Of a DNA stretch of 64,000 nt, positions 63,176 to 64,000 are shown in pieces. The notes under the pieces are model-generated. The model ran no database searches. It saw nothing but the letters and a program-made list of their open reading frames with translations, and had not been told where the DNA came from. The stretch spans positions 496,001-560,000 of the forward strand of contig NZ_CP092915.1 of NCBI RefSeq assembly GCF_022557175.1, read 5' to 3'. The translations under genes were made by a program, and so were the position numbers. The DNA comes from Mycolicibacterium sp. YH-1. Its GTDB lineage: Bacteria > Actinomycetota > Actinomycetes > Mycobacteriales > Mycobacteriaceae. Every line of letters starts with the position of its first letter. The first letter of the stretch is position 1.

Positions 63176-64000
63176 TCACCGATGCGGGGTCTGCGAGGTC
63201 AGCCACAGGTAGTCGGTGGAGTCCGGCGATGCACCGGGTGGGACCGTCGCCCCGGTCTGAAGGACGAGGTCGAAGGCCTCCGCGCGGATGCGACGATCGG
63301 CGTAGAGCAGCACGATCACACCCGCGTTGAACGGGGACGTGATGATCTGACCGATCGCCGATCCGATGGACATCAGAATCATCGCGATGACCGCTCCGGT
63401 CGCCGTGGCGGCGCCGACGATCAGCATCTCGCCAGCGATGCTGAAGGGTATTGATACGGCAGCCGCGATGATCCCAGCCACCAGCTGACTGAGCAGCCAG
63501 ATGCCAAGAACGCGCCAGAAGTCGTTCTTGACCAACGCGAACGAGCGCGTGATGGCAGGCATAACGCTGAGTTGTTCGAGCACCACCAAGGTGGGTGCGA
63601 AGACCAGCATCGTGCCCAGGTAGATCAGCCCCGCGATCACTGCCAGAACCACCGGCACACCGACGACGAAGGCAGCCACACCGCCGATGACGACGGCGAC
63701 CATGGCGATGATGCCCGCGGCGACGCTGATGATGACCACGGCGCCGACGATCTCGATCGCGACGATGCCGAACAGCGCGGGCAGGCGTCCTCGGACCCGC
63801 TCCCAGGCCTCCGCGATGGTGATCCTCGCGCCGAAGACCGCGCGGCCCACCACAACGGTGAGCAGGCCGCTCAGCACGATGGACGACACCAACGTGGTGA
63901 AGGCGCTCGCGAGGCCTGACAGCAGCGACCCGACCAGTCCGGCAGTGGTGGGCTCGCCGCCGTTCATGCCGACCGTGTTGTTCAGTTCTCCCATGGCGGC
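63176..64000 (-). CDS. Multi-pass membrane protein, 5' end outside the window
   Basis: The visible part has about six hydrophobic helices (for example TTLVSSIVLSGLLTVVVG, GIVAIEIVGAVVIIS, PVVLAVIAGLIYLGTMLVFAP, LLSQLVAGIIAAAVSIPFSIA) and a C-terminal tail with VIVLLYADRRIRAEAFDLVL, a pattern seen in glycerophosphodiester-phosphodiesterase-like and DUF7544-type membrane domains. The homologue at this position in M. tuberculosis (Rv3689, from memory) is longer, and the frame is open to the window end, so ATG 63994 is probably internal. It leads the leftward MoxR block. Function unknown. Confidence 0.78.
   Translation of the reverse strand, partial: AAMGELNNTVGMNGGEPTTAGLVGSLLSGLASAFTTLVSSIVLSGLLTVVVGRAVFGARITIAEAWERVRGRLPALFGIVAIEIVGAVVIISVAAGIIAMVAVVIGGVAAFVVGVPVVLAVIAGLIYLGTMLVFAPTLVVLEQLSVMPAITRSFALVKNDFWRVLGIWLLSQLVAGIIAAAVSIPFSIAGEMLIVGAATATGAVIAMILMSIGSAIGQIITSPFNAGVIVLLYADRRIRAEAFDLVLQTGATVPPGASPDSTDYLWLTSQTPHR

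Overview
The window is GC-rich actinobacterial DNA. It looks like a fast-growing Mycobacterium (Mycolicibacterium). The evidence is the gene content: a complete ergothioneine operon egtABCDE, mycofactocin genes mftABCD and mftM, an NDMA-dependent methanol dehydrogenase, PknH-type secreted domains, and a MoxR/DUF58/DUF4350/DUF4129 block. From memory, the outer parts follow the M. tuberculosis order ask-asd...egtA-E (Rv3709c to Rv3700c) and Rv3699 to Rv3689. The roughly 29 kb in between (14.6-43.9 kb) is accessory by comparison. No tRNA, rRNA, CRISPR array, transposase or integrase was seen.

Region 1 (0-14.5 kb, core): a fragment of a membrane-anchored protein, a nitroreductase, lysC (with an internal start for a beta subunit), asd, a secreted DUF4185 protein, a CsbD-like small protein, a proline-rich membrane protein, a clade-3 catalase, a lipoprotein, an Ohr peroxidase, a secreted PknH-like sensor domain, then egtA-egtE with every start overlapping the previous stop. 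The theme is aspartate-family amino acids, envelope proteins and redox defence.

Region 2 (14.6-25.5 kb, alcohol oxidation): methanol dehydrogenase (mno/mdo), a MoxR-type AAA+ ATPase and VWA protein pair, a second iron-type alcohol dehydrogenase (1,3-propanediol type), the two-component pair mnoS/mnoR, the mycofactocin methyltransferase mftM, and mftA-mftB-mftC-mftD. Enzymes, sensor and most of the early cofactor pathway lie together, but mftE, mftF, mftG and mftR are not in the window.

Region 3 (25.5-43.9 kb, a probably undescribed catabolic island): a leftward operon of Rieske ferredoxin, FAD ferredoxin reductase, aldehyde dehydrogenase, second Rieske protein, gamma-glutamyltransferase and RidA. 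Upstream of it is a heme-oxygenase-like diiron oxidase (HDO) with all six metal ligands. Next come a GlcG/HbpS protein, a PucR-family regulator, an MFS exporter, two paralogous permeases, a DUF1275 protein, an amidase, a second aldehyde dehydrogenase and an SDR. A TGCACA-type motif recurs in the promoters and suggests one regulon. I infer oxygenase-initiated breakdown of an imported amide or amine; the substrate is unknown.

Region 4 (43.9-64 kb, mostly core): an operon of two methyltransferases and a GCS2 ligase, glpK, an aldo/keto reductase, two PadR regulators (each next to clear inverted repeats), a carotenoid oxygenase, a CPA2 antiporter, an AraC regulator, a DUF1772 protein, a TetR-MFS efflux pair, and the RDD / SpoIIM-like / DUF58 / MoxR / DUF4350 / DUF4129 / membrane-protein block, which is cut by the window end.
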